Notes under the pieces: model-generated
Databases searched by the model: none
What the model was told of the DNA's origin: nothing
The model's input: the letters and a program-made list of their open reading frames with translations, nothing else
Made by a program: the position numbers and the translations under genes
In this document: piece by piece, positions 36,432 through 61,749 of the stretch
Layout: each line of letters begins with the position of its first letter
Numbering within the stretch: the first letter of the stretch is position 1
Assembly (NCBI RefSeq): GCF_037975245.1
Contig: NC_092563.1
Coordinates: 28,795,960 to 28,859,959 of the forward strand
DNA length: 64,000 nt
Source: Apostichopus japonicus
Taxonomy: Eukaryota > Echinodermata > Holothuroidea > Aspidochirotida > Stichopodidae
Direction: 5' to 3'

Positions 36432-36899
36432 TAGCCCTAATGAAGCCTATGGGTTCCTTCGTCCTGTATGCGACTACACGTATATAAGCTATAGCTTTAT
36501 GCTTATGCATGAAAACTTTTCGAACAGTGCTTTCCTTCTGCTAAAAAGAAAACGTTCATCTAATTATACAGCGATAACAGCTCTTAACGTACGAACAGCG
36601 ATAAGCCCTATCGGATCTTCCTGTCTCAGATTCGTGTATCTTATTAATGTCTATAGTAATATCGTGACTGTTCAGTTCATGTCGTGCCATGAGTCACTAA
36701 AACATGTCTGGTTTTGTGTGTGTGTGTGTCTGAATTAACCTTTTACTGCAGCTTGCCAAGGCTGTTGGAGTGCATTCATTAATCATATATTTGCTCTCGT
36801 GTATTTCCTCTTGCCGTTTCTCTCCGTTCACGATCATCCTTTCGAGTCATCAGCTGTTGAAAGACTGGCAGGCTTGTTGGAAATGATATGATGTTGACG

Positions 36900-42983
<6,084 letters not shown>

Positions 42984-42999
42984 TTTTCTCAATAATCAC

Positions 43000-45900
43000 C
43001 CTTCAGGTCCAGTGAATGTTTGAACAGTTGATTCATAAAGCATCTTTTTGAATTCCATTCAATACCTTATAATATGCAAAGACGTTTGTTACAATGTTTG
43101 TCCTAAAATTTGTTTGCTTGTATGTGTAAAAGGTAGAACTACATCAGGTGATCAATGTGCTGTTGATTTAAGAAATGTCCTCGCCGTACAATTTCATGCC
43201 AAGAATCTATAAAAATGAAACTGATCATACAGTAAACGACATATTCCATCCATTTGTGGCTTTGACTTTGCAGAGCTATCCATGGAAACCAACATAAAAT
43301 GACCAGTTGTTAACTAGAGCCATAGTTACCAACGTTGGAATCCTTGAAAAAGGTCAGGACAGGAAGCTATTTACGTCGAATTTCTAAGGTGTCTTACTTT
43401 ATTATGAGTTTAGTGTGCATGAAGGAAGTTAACATTGTTTTGCAATATTACGTATTTACTGAAATGTTTAAAGATAAAAATAACCGAATCATAATGTTGC
43501 TAAGTAAAAGATTAACGCCTTACAGCTGAAAGGACGTTCATGCAAAAGCAACCCATCGAATACAGGGCAAATCAGTTCGGATTTATCAAACCATGGAGGT
43601 AAAAACAGAATCAAACTAAGACACACAGCTATACTAGCTACCGTATGGCTACTATTCGCCTCATCAACTTTAATTAACATATAATCAATGATTCCGCTTG
43701 GATCCGGTTAATTCCGGAAATGCAAATCGGAAGTTTTCTTCCGACTATTTGAAATGTAAAGTGAATAGCCAAGCGAATGTAAGACAAGGTCAAGAGGATA
43801 TAAGTGTTGCATTACTATCAACAATTCACCACAAAAAAAAACGTATTTCTCTGGCGTGGAGGCCTATAGTAATGTGAATATATAGGCTACGAGGTATTCT
43901 ACTTGAGTATAACCTTAACGTTGACAGTCTCCTAATATTGACACACTTTGTGTTGTAACCTGGCATTAACATTGGATATTCGGAATCCCCCACCCACCAT
44001 CCACCCCTCGTATAACATCCCACTGATGATATTTTTACTTTGCTGCATTTCATAGTTGATTTAAGGTCACATGGTTCATCGTAGTTGCTAGGAATAGCTG
44101 AGTGTCTTCTAGCATACAGGAATATTCATTGACTTAAGAAATATATAAAAGTCATATCATTAAAGTCATTCCATCGCTCTCGTTAAAGAACAGACTCCCA
44201 GAAGGAAACTACATATTATGACAATGTTTAATACAGTAATCTACAACTCGCTGTTACGAGAATAATTACCCTTGCGTTATTGTAACAATAACTTGGCGAT
44301 ACCAATAAACATTTCATGTGTACGTGGCATACATTGATAGATAGTACGGTAAGCGTTGTCTGTTTTTCTGTAATTTTGGTATTGCATGATTACTTTATTA
44401 CTAGGAAAAAATTGACCTTGAAAAGTAACGCGGTAGGGAAGGGTAAAGGGGGGGGGGAGAGAAAGGGGAAGACAGGAGAAGGGAGAGAAAGGGGAAGTGG
44501 GAGAATGGGAGGGGAGAGAAAGGGAGAGCAAGTGGGAGGGAGAGAAAGCCCGACGGGTAGGGTAGAGGAGGATATAACTCAAATGTGACTGAAATAGTTG
44601 AGGTTTACAACTGAATGTAGCTTACAACTAACGTGTAACAATGTACACGGCTATTGAGATACAGTGGGTGTATATATGAAGGTGGGCGGCCAAGGTGGCC
44701 GGGATGGGGGGGGGGGGCGGGAGGGGATGCGGGTAGTACTTTTGATGCACTCGCTTCCCCTTATGATAACCTAGAAAAATTATTAGCCTGAGATTGCAAC
44801 AGCTTAACACAGGTGGGGATTAAAATAGTACCGTGGGGCGGGGAGGGAGACCACGTGGGCGTGCTGATATATCACTTTTTAGCCTGCTATAAACCAAATG
44901 GTCCTACAGAAAGCACGGCGGGAAGGGCTTTCAAACTTTAACAAAGACTCACAGAGTAGCAGGTTCACTCGTAATTTAAATCCATGGTTCCACAGCAGCA
45001 CAGGATTCCGTCTCAACGATATGTGAAGTGACTGTACCAGGTCTTTATTGACGGACGTGGGTTAATAATTGTCCCGTGGGTGAGTGTGGGCAGGGGGGGA
45101 GGGGAGGCAAAGAGAGTGTCATATTCCAATGTTGAAAGAACTTCCCTTCCGTTGGTTGGCCAAAGGACAAGGAGGGTGGAATAACGAAGAGTGAAAGGGG
45201 GGGGGGGGGGGAGGAGGTGGTGCTGTAACCTGAAATAAAAATAACATAATACAATTCAGAATGTTAGACAAAGTACTTTAATACAGGACTGCAAACGGTC
45301 TAACGGAGGCTGTAAATGCAATATTCAAACACTCTCTTTCATTTCGATACAATGTATTTTTTTATCATCAAGATGTGAAGACCGGCCGATGGGCGGTAGA
45401 CCCCGTGGGTCAAGTGTTAAGCAAGGAAGACGCTGTTGATGTTCATAGATAGCATCCGAAATGGAGATGCATATATATTCGTTAAAAAAATATGCATGCT
45501 ATACATGTTTTCAACTGGTGACTGATTGCATCGATCAATATGCTTTTACCTGATTTTTAGTGTCAAAATTTTTTTCAAAAGGTGACTCGGGGTCCTTGAC
45601 CGGATCTGACCGTCTGCCCAACAAACCCTAACTCCACTAGAGAACTTATGGTAGCAAGATCCGACCCTGCCCAATCAACCCTTACTCCACTAGATAACTT
45701 ATGGTAACAAGTTACGTATAAGGCTCCATAGCTCAGTATATTGTTATTGTTTCATTTGGATTCTCGGAGAGAAAGTGAGTTAGGGTTTGGAAGGTGATTT
45801 AATACTTAATCATAGTTTTGTTCTGTATCGCCCATTTCATTTATGGAAGTACAAAGGATCGGGATGACGTCACGTGAACGACCTCTAAAGGCTTGCCTTT

Positions 45901-46700
45901 GCTAATCACAAAAACAACGAGACTGTATTACACCTTGAATCGTGCGCATGTTTGTGCTATCACTTGACACAATCTAATTCATAGTGACACATTATTTGAT
46001 AGGTATGCTAAAAAATGGTCACTAAGTTTAAAATCTTACAATACACCTTACAGAATATCTCTGAGATTGATTCTCATAGGCCTAAGTTTGTGGACATGTT
46101 TTACGCTGACAAACTGAGCAAGACATTCTTCACTCTTCACTAGATGTTGCTATTAACAGTCAACGATGGTTCATTTTGCTTCAGTTTGGGGTTCCTTCAA
46201 ACCATAAATATATGGGAGGTTAATGAGCTGTCAAAGCCGAAAAATAAAAGGTGTACGTTTAGCAAAATGTGACTGAAATATTTCCCCTCCCTCCCTCCCC
46301 ATCACATCCTATATTCTAAACATCCTTTAATTTATTATTGGACATTTTCTATATCCACAATAACTATAACATATAGTAGGCTAATATATTGTATTGTTTT
46401 TATGCGGATATCTCTCGCCCTCCATTGCATATTATATGGAGAAATATTCATTGCATATGTTAGCGTTTCGTCTGTACAGGATTTCCAAACTTCACTTGCT
46501 TTATTCATTTTTCGTCTTATTTTGGATGATTCAGCTCTGACAAACCGCAAGAAGCAGGAATCAGTTTATATATCTTTCCCTCGTCATCATTCCGGCGCTG
46601 CTGGGGATTGCTACATATTAATGTGAATGCGGAAGTAGGCTACCTCAAGCCTCTCACTTGCCAAGGAGCGCCGTTGCATAATAATAAGGAGAACACGTGA
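43000..46700. other. Spacer between genes 5 and 6
   Basis: No gene recognised. Landmarks are a polypurine tract (44440-44570), poly-G runs near 44707-44717 and 45198-45211, a doubled segment at 45625-45715 (ACTCCACTAGA.AACTTATGGTA), and a TGACGTCACGTG composite site at 45865-45876. The first AATAAA downstream of gene 5 is far off (44304), so its true poly-A signal is probably a variant hexamer. Confidence 0.5.
44440..44570 (+). repeat. Polypurine (GA-rich) tract
   Basis: About 130 bp almost wholly of G and A on the + strand, with GGGAGAGAAAGGGGAAG-like units. It is capable of triplex or G-quadruplex structure. Open frames here are artefacts of composition. Confidence 0.85.
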
Positions 46701-46827
46701 AGCCAAACGAAATACCCGGGCATGTGTCATCATCATCGATGGGGAAAATTATTTCCACGGCTGACGGCGAGCTGCACGGAGGTACTGGTTTGTTTTAGTA
46801 GTTTAGCTGAATTACAGTAACAACAAA
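46700..46827 (+). promoter_or_regulatory. Immediate upstream region of beta-tubulin gene 6
   Basis: It contains CACGTG-type E-box sequence at about 46694-46700 and moderately GC-rich sequence up to the ATG. Neither a TATA box nor a CCAAT box is evident, unlike upstream of genes 1-5. The translation start context AACAAAATGC has a purine at -3. Confidence 0.25.
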
Positions 46828-53295
<6,468 letters not shown>

Positions 53296-53299
53296 AGTA

Positions 53300-56200
53300 G
53301 CTTCATTAGTTGATGCAGTGAAATATGCAACTGTTCTATTTCTTTCTTTTGCCAGGCTTTCGGAGTGAATGCTGCAACATCGGTTACAACACAGTTGACA
53401 TATCTATATTCATATTTTGAATGGACTTGAAACTGCCTAAGGTTGAGAGGTTAAGGTGTGAGCGTTCATGCTGTAGGTCAAATCTGATATGGTACAAACT
53501 ACATAATTCCCTTCCCAAATTGAATCATTCCCTTGCATTCTCTTTTTGGACAATGCCAAGAACATATTTTGATTTTGGTATGATAACCTCACAAAATTTA
53601 CTACTTATTCCATGTAAAGAGAACCTGTAATTGTCAACATAAAGGAAGCATTTTCATTTCATCATATATATATATACATATATATATTGGTTACAGCCTT
53701 CAATGTATTTCAAAACTGTTGCAAGTTTTCCACTATATAATTGTGGAGCAAAAGGGAGAGATGAAACTTTAACGAAAAATTTGAAAGTTAATCGCTCTTG
53801 AGTCTCAAGCAATGTTGTTAGATGTAATTTAAGTACTACTACTTTCATGCTTCCATTGCCTTTTTTTTTGTGGCACATACTTTCCAAGTTCTTCAGGGTC
53901 TCAATTAGTCGTCCTTGTGTGAGGAATATTTATTTTTACATTTGTTTGTATTGCTAGATCACACATAGTAAGATGAATCAGTTGTGATGTCAGCAAGCTA
54001 TATTAAGCGGAACGGCAAGATGACGATGGTAACTACAATGCCACCTACATAGATCATTATTTAATTAATTCATAATTACCCCAAACACACAAATCCTAAT
54101 CTGTAACTTGAATTCTCAATTCAGACAATCAATAATTCAATCAATAATTGATTTGTGGATATCTAGTCTTCTTTCTGGTAAGGTCAGTCATGGGTACTAT
54201 TATTGTAGGAAAACTCAGCATGAGACATCATAGGATGCGACTAGTTGTATAACATTTGTGTTAGGCATGGGAATTTCCAGAGAAGGGTATGCCTTTAAAA
54301 GAATATAGAGAGCAAAGGATGGTGGGTCATTTTAAATATCATGTGCATTATCTATGTGAAAGGTGTCTTTTTTGATAAAAATGTGTTGTTCACTGCCACA
54401 TGCGAGTAAATATTTTTTTGACATAGTAATGAAAAGATCAACGAAAATTTGGAAGAAAAAAAGAATTCGGGCATCTAAGTTTTTCACTTGCAGTAATCAT
54501 TATTTTGTGTTTCAAAGTTTATCTGTGCAATCTGAAATGTTTCATAATTTTTGCAATCTTCTGTGGGTTAAGATGTTACAAAGGCCAACTTTTAGCCATT
54601 TTGTGAAAATGTGTGTGTGTGTGTGAAGGCTACCACTTGTTCATTGTTGAACTACAAGCAAATGCAATCTGCAACTGAACAATGAGTCATGGCTGTGCCA
54701 ATGTTACAAATAATTAATTTCATGTTAGAAAAAGAATTTAAAGTTAATAAAATGGAAAAGAGAAATTCAACCCTATGTTCACATCCATCTTTTTGCAATG
54801 AACTGTTTCATCACTTATCAACCATTCCTAATTGTGGACTTCTCAAAAGGGAATCCAAAGATTTGAAAAACAAATACTGACACAAAAGGACATTATAAAA
54901 CTTACTTGTTTTTATATTTACGAGTGACCTGCTTACCTGTCTCCCCACAACATTGGCACCTCATTCTACCGTGTCTAGTATGCCCTGGTAATCTTTTAAC
55001 ACTGTGCACCTTCAGTGACTGGTCCCTTCCGGTCAATGCCCTTCCTTCTCATTCTACCATCCAAAGTGTTTACTCATGCGTTTTCGTAGTGGATTCAAAT
55101 CTTTCGAAAACTGCCCGGATTACATTGGATTATTACCTTCTTCACATCCTATTGGATTTCTAAGCCTTTCAACAGCCTATTACAGCCTGATAAGTACCCA
55201 TTTCTTATAGGGAAGGGAGTTTGGGGGCTTTTTTTAGTGTGCAACTCACGCCCATGTGTTCCTTTTTTATTAGCGTAACGTTATTTTCTCAGGTAGTAGT
55301 TCCGCGAAACTACTTCGTTCGAACTGCCCCTTCCCCTCTACAAGACAGACAGACCAGCATCATATTATTGTGACTTGTGCAAGACAGCCAGTCAAATCCT
55401 CCTAAAGAAAAGACAACCAATTTTAGCATCTCAAAAGACTTCTGCAGGCCATAAGGAGGTGAACAAGCATATAAGCTTGACCTCTTTAATGGGATATGAG
55501 GAAGACAGGGCTGTTAAAGTTAATACCACTTAAATTATCACATTGCCCAATCTGCAATGAGAAGGGTGGGTTCAATAATTCATAATCAATTGGGGAGTAG
55601 GGGGAGGGGGGAGGGGATTGCTGTGTAATTTTAATTTTGGCATTTCTAGTCATGTTTTCTTTGGCATCACTAACGAGTCCCATTAATAACTTCTACTACT
55701 GTCAACCTTCAGCACTACTTTATGTACCTTGTAAAACTGTTCCACTTGAAATCTCCTCATCTTTTGCAGCTTTTTATCACATTGTCTGATATATCATCTT
55801 TACCATTTCACATTATAGATTTTTTTGGTCACTTTTGTGCTAACTCTTTGCCATTGACAATAGAAATTGAAAAGAAAACCATGACAACATGTTTGATATG
55901 ACAACAGAGTAACAAAATAAAGACAAAAACACATGAAGCTCTCGTGGATCAACTTGGGTCTAATTCATATTCTGTTTTTCACCAGGTAATTTGAAGAACA
56001 AACAACAACGTAACACCAGACCTCTGCACACTGCATTTCATAAGATTAACAGTTCAAAAGATCACAAGATTAGTTCAGTTTTTTATGTTTCAAGGAACTA
56101 TATCATATTTTCTGTCCGCTGACCTGTGCACTGGTTAGGTGACATGGTTCTCCTGACCCATTGAACTGACCTTGTTGGTCTGGTAACGGCAACATCAAAA

Positions 56201-56500
56201 AGAATATCACTCCCAGAGAGGAAATTTCCTCCAAGTGTCCACGATTTTGTTGATCATGACCAAACATTGGTCTCTATAAAATATCTCTGTTCTGATATCA
56301 TTCTGCTCTTCACAAACACTCAAATCCATCACAAAATAGACATCTTTGACTCAAGTCCCTGAAAAGTCCAGGAAACCAGGAAGCGTAGCATGGCCCTCTA
56401 GTTAGCTAGAAACAAAAAGAAAAAAGCTATGAGTCAAAAGAGATAAATTAATCATATTAATGCATCACTTAAAGACCCCGATGACTCACTGGTTTGGGGA
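53300..56500. other. 3' flank of gene 6 and spacer, nothing else recognised
   Basis: The 3' untranslated region of gene 6 starts here; the first AATAAA is distant, at 54746-54751. The rest is AT-rich with short unsupported open frames, a TA-rich patch at 53663-53687 and a GT repeat at about 54607-54624. Confidence 0.45.
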
Positions 56501-56517
56501 TTTACAAACCATGATAC

Positions 56518-56671
56518 TTACCTGTCTCTATTCTACTTATGCACTTACATCAAACTAGCTTACAAAAGTTGGTAACCTTTTTAGAAGTGTTTCCCACTGG
56601 CCTACTATGTTGTAAACTTTTGTAAGCTACCTGGTTGATTTTAGTGCATATATAGCATGGAGACAGGTAAG
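56518..56671. mobile_element. ~154-bp foldback element
   Basis: The left arm, 56518-56572 (TTACCTGTCTC to CTTACAAAAGTT), pairs with the right arm, 56612-56671 (AACTTTTGTAAGCTACC to GAGACAGGTAA), with some mismatches. The loop is about 40 bp. It looks like a MITE, but no target duplication is clear. Confidence 0.65.
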
Positions 56672-57299
56672 GAGTGAAGTGAAGTAAATAAGGAGGGTAC
56701 TGTATAGAATGCAGCTGTGAATTATTAACATGGCATTATTAACTATTGCAGTATGTTTGTAAATTATCTGTTTGTTTGGAACAAGTCAAGAGCAGTATCA
56801 ATCAAATCTTTGCCTCAAGAGATGAAAGACTCCTGAAGTGAGGGTGGGGGGGGGGGAGTTCTTATAGTTTCAAGAATCACAAATCACATCAAACAAAAAG
56901 AATACAGACCTTAACTCTCAAGGATAGAAACCTTGAAATATCTCTGTATTTTCTTATAGTAATAATGAGTATGGCAAACAAGAAGATTTTCAAGAGATGG
57001 AAATCAAGGTTCTTATTCACTTTGTAGCATCTACAGGAGAATGAGCAAGAAAACCCTGAATGCTGTATTAAATCACCACATCTTTCTTCAATTATAAAAA
57101 ATTGTTTGTCTTAATACCGGGTCTTCACTGCTCAACCATTCACTACAAACCACAGAGAAAGCTTTCAATTAGTTACAACAAAGATCTTTGCGTCGAAACA
57201 GAACAAATATTCAGTGATCAAAAAAATTCTGACAAGAGTCACAAGACACTTGAGAAAATATCCTTTGCAGACTGACATCACAACGCTGAAAATCTGAAT

Positions 57300-57560
57300 T
57301 GACTTCCACCAAAAACAATAGGCTTCTTGTACTCAATGTGGTACTTCTACAAACCAAATATGAGGTCTGCCCAAGCTTCCTTCCTAGAGCAATCGTGTTA
57401 CAAGGTTTTCACAATTTGACCCCTGGTGACTACAAATGACCTTTGACCCCCACTAAAACAATAGGCTTCTTGCACTCAGTGTGGTACTTCTACACACCAA
57501 ATATGAAATTGGTCCGACCTTTCTTTCTGGAGGTACCGTGTTTACAAGCTGGGCGTCACA
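57300..57560 (-). repeat. Inverted copies of the 145-bp repeat
   Basis: Two units in reverse orientation share GGCTTCTTGTACTCAATGTG, TTTTCACAATTTGACCCC, CAAATGACCTTTGACC and GTGTTTACAAG with the array at 39668-40390. They show that the unit is a dispersed genomic repeat. Confidence 0.75.
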
Positions 57561-57599
57561 AACACACACACGTACCCACATACGCCATTATGAATGCAA

Positions 57600-59100
57600 A
57601 GGTTACGATTATCATCAAAACCAAAAAAAGAAGGGGAAAAAAAGAAGGGAATTCAAGAGCACTCAATAAATAAACAAACCCATAGGAACACTTTAATGTC
57701 TTCATATATATTTATTTCATTTTAATACTAAGTCTGTGAAGTCTCTCACAGATTGAATTGGTCAGATTTTTGTTTCAACCACAATAACCTTGGTTGTTTG
57801 AGGACCTCATTGAGTTTATACAATGTAACAGTGCATGGTCTGCATGATCTTTAGTCCACTACAAAAACACTATGCAAGATCAATTTGATGATATGTCCCG
57901 AGTTTTCAATTAACAACCCAAATACAATTCGTTCGGATTTACTCTCTTTGCATAGAACCCTTTTGAAACCAAAAACATCTAAATTACATTGCACTGTTAA
58001 TGAATCACTTGGACCGTTATTAATTAAAGGCTGTGACTGATGAAGGCAAGGAGTTTACTTATAGTTCCCTGCACCCCCTCCATATCAACCAAATTGACCA
58101 ACATCCATTAAGCAATTCAATATACACTAATTGCAATGCAACAAGATGGTCTACAGGCAAATGTATTGCAACACTCACATGAGGATCTCTTGACCTAAAG
58201 TCTACCACAGACTATGTCTATAATGAGTCTGAAAGCTTAAATTAACACTACAAGGTAAAAGCAAGGCTGCGTTTTTAATAAACCGAAGGGAAAATTATAT
58301 TTAGAATTGAATCGATCATGGCATAGATAGCAATTAACAACTCATTGTAAAACACTGTGTAAAATGTCACTGAATGGAAGGCTCTACATTACAGCAGAGC
58401 GAATTACTTGTTTAAGACATTCTCGTAAACTTCTCTTATCATGATTATAATTTTAGTCTTATTCGTCCGATGATGAGCAAGTGTTTCAGGGTCGACTCAT
58501 AATATATGTATTATAGCACTGTAAACTTGTGCACAGCAGTGGAAAGGCTTACGGAAAGCCTGATGGGAGTGGAGCAAGTCTTTAGCTCCAAACTGATGAG
58601 TTACTTTTCAGGTTGCAGTTTCTTTTTAAAAGTCTCTCCATGTGCTTGTCTGAATCAGATGATTTTGCAGTTCACGATTTACTGTATCTTTTCATCGGCA
58701 TTCATTTCTTTGCTCTTTCAAGTGCTTTCTTTGGACTCTCACAAAGTTGTTTGTAAAATCCCTGTCCATTTTATTTTCCTGATTTGCTTTATAAATAAGA
58801 AATATATATCTGCAATTCGTGCAGAAAATGTCGCAATTTGGTTAATATCCCTTACCCTTCTAAGTTGCACTGACCAGACGTAGGGTGTAAACACTGCATA
58901 CATGTAATGCAGGTCACCTTGGTTTATGAAAGTATCTTTTCCATGGTCAGAATTAAAGATGAAGTCCTGCATATCGATGAATGCGCAAAAGTCTATCGTA
59001 AATTAGTGAAGCTACCAGCAACACTATGAAGGAAACAATTAGAAAGATGGCCAACAATTGGTGTACTCTTTTCGTTGTTAAACCATGACGTACAGTCTGT
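57600..59100. other. Spacer, nothing recognised
   Basis: AT-rich sequence. The longest frame (58506-58883, 125 codons) has no family features I recognise, and I do not call it a gene. Confidence 0.4.
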
Positions 59101-59116
59101 CTTCGATATTGAATAA

Positions 59117-59282
59117 GGGGTTAATCAACGGTCTAGCGTGCGTTACTCACAGGATTAATGCACGATCGGGGGATAATGCAAGCGATGCACAAGGGCGGAG
59201 CCCGAGTGCATCCAGCGATAGCATTAACACCCGGAGTGCATTAATCATGTGAGTAACGCACGCTAGACCGTTGATTAATCCC
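59117..59282. mobile_element. ~166-bp foldback element with ~46-bp arms
   Basis: The left arm, 59117-59163, and right arm, 59236-59282, are reverse complements with about two mismatches (CGGTCTAGCGTGCGTTACTC against GAGTAACGCACGCTAGACCG). Part of the arm (GTGCATTACTCACAGGATTAA-like) recurs at about 59388-59408, and TTCATTCATAC at 59284 is mirrored by GTATGAATGAA at 59460-59470. The element may therefore extend to about 59475. Confidence 0.7.
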
Positions 59283-59479
59283 GTTCATTCATACACTACC
59301 ATTAGTGTGGGGAGAAAATCATAAAACAAAACATTTTTGGTTACATATAACCAAAGATTTATTAAAGTGATGCCCCGTAATTTTACCGTGCATTACTCAC
59401 AGGATTAACCACGGTCAGCTGACCTGAATGGACCAATAGGATTTAGGAATCTTTACTAAGTATGAATGAACAAACGTTA

Positions 59480-61080
59480 TCTCAGCTTAGATTTCATTAG
59501 ATAGCTGACATGCAACAAATGATTCAAACTTACTGTAAGTCAGAAACTGTCATAGTCATAAGTTCAACTCATAACTATTAAAAGAGTTCAAAATTAACGA
59601 AAGTTTCATCAAGCCCTACTATCGTAACAACTACGTTGGACTGTCGTATATATATTTCATATTAAGCAATTCTTATTTAACATTTGTTACTCTCTAAGAT
59701 GTACTGTTAATCACATTCTAAATCACATTTGCTTTGTTTTGTTACTTATTATTCAAAGCACAAAGTCAACAAGATATGTCTTGCTTATTCTGGAGAAATC
59801 AAAAGCTGACCAAAGCTGGACCCCTAATGCATAGAATTACTGATGTATTTACCCCAGTAATACGTCAAAATGAGGCTTTACAAACACATCACGTAACAAA
59901 TTAAAATGCAATACTATAGAAGATAGTAACACTGTCAGCTTTTTGACTAAAACCAGATAACCTGTCAAAAAAGCTTCAAACTAATAATGCATCCCTATAC
60001 AGTTTTACTCTCTATCACCGAACAGACACACCGTGAGGTAATTTCAGACATGCAATAAACCTCTCACAGTAGACAAAGTCCATTTAGATTCACTAAATTC
60101 CAACAGTGTATATATATATTAATCGTCTGTCTCGTAACCACGAGACGTAATTTGCGTTTTGTGAATATTTTGTGCGCTATAAACGCAGCTGAACGGGCAA
60201 TCGCGGCTGATCATATTGATGAAGGTGACTCATCAAATTGTTCAGAGCCTTAAAGAGGAAACTAAAAAGCCAACCTCATCAATTGTAAAAGTTGTTATTT
60301 TATAGAAGAGCATACGTATATACTGTAGTCTGTTGGAAACCCTTTCCTTGTAAAATGAAAGGTTTGGTGAAACGATATGGACTTTCACTTTTATTTGCAT
60401 ATATATACAGTACGTTAGTTGTTGTATGAGGGTTTGGCCTTTATAGCGCTTGTGTGTTTACATCATTATAACATAATTTGTGAAGCTAACACAACCTACT
60501 GCTGTACATAAAGTGTCTTCAGTTATTTGACAAATCCTCTTTTCAAATTTTTCATCTGAAATACTTCAAGCGAGTTAAGGTGAAATAAATAACTACTACA
60601 CTTGTACAGATTAGAAATGCAATTAGAATAAACCCCAGGTGGAATCAAACTTTCCATGTATATACTCAAATTGCCTTCACAGGTCAGTGAATTTAATATT
60701 TGTGGCCAATTTGTCATGAAAGGCACAGATGTTGACTGCAATTTGCAGCATCTGTTTGTGCGTTCGTTGTTAATTTTCAATATATTTTCAATATAAATAA
60801 AGAGATGGCTTGGACTTGTTTGTTGGCATTACAAGTAAATAACAAAAGAGAGTAACACAGACTCATGATGCATCACTTGTGGGGGGAGGGGGGGAGTCGA
60901 GAGGGGTGTGGGGAGACAATAATGGCAACCTTTCTAGTATATCACATGCGAATGTAAATAAGTTTCCATGGTCACTTGAAATCATATTTTGAACAGGAAT
61001 CGGTCAAATTTGGCTAAATGGATGCAAAACAGTAAATCAACTGTGAACACTACTTTAACCTGCAATATATAGATGGTAAA
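59480..61080. other. Spacer, nothing recognised
   Basis: AT-rich, with a poly-G patch at about 60881-60895. I see no gene or clear repeat. Confidence 0.4.
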
Positions 61081-61084
61081 TGCA

Positions 61085-61745
61085 AAATGCAAAATGCATT
61101 GGTATCATTGACGTTGACATTGACATTGGGCAGGGATGTACTGGATGAATGCATGCAAAATGCATTTATATGTCATTGATGTTGACATTGGGCATACGAT
61201 ATACTGAATGTACAATTTCATGAATATATCAACACTGTAAGTATCCATGACTGCATAAACCCATGCATTGTTTGTATGGATATCTGGTGGAAGTTTGGCA
61301 TGGCATACACAAAACTGCATTAACCCATGCATTGTTTATATGGATATCTGATATTAATTGGAAGTTTGGCATACAGAATAGTGCATTAATCCATGCATAT
61401 ATGTATGGATATCTGGTATTAATTGGAAGTTTGGCATATAGAATACTGCATTAACCCATGCATTGTTTGTATGGATATCTGGTATTAATTGGAAGCTTGG
61501 CATGACATACAGAATACTGCATTAACCCATGCATTGTTTGTATGGATATCTGGTATTAATTGGAAAGTTTGGCATAGAATACTGCATTAACCCATGCATT
61601 GTTTTTATGGATATCTGGTATTAATTGAAAGTTAGGCATGTAGAATACTGCATTAACCCATGCATTGTTTGTATGGATATCTGGTATCAATTGGAAGCTT
61701 GGTGAACAGAATACTGTATTAAACTATGTACTTAATGATATGTTT
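61085..61745 (+). repeat. ~65-bp tandem repeat (about eight units) with a diverged lead-in
   Basis: From about 61246, units contain CTGCATTAACCCATGCATTG, TATGGATATCTGGTATTAAT and TGGAAGTTTGGCATA. The last unit (to about 61740) is decayed. Just before, 61085-61200 holds a two-copy repeat of AAAATGCATT and GTTGACATTGGGCA. Frames through it are repeat artefacts. Confidence 0.85.
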
Positions 61746-61749
61746 ATCT

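Noticed and set aside
36268-36738. 156-codon frame on the + strand
   Set aside because: Its core is a TA microsatellite translated as Tyr-Ile repeats.
58506-58883. 125-codon frame
   Set aside because: No domain, no splice or homology support that I can see, and length is within chance for this AT content.
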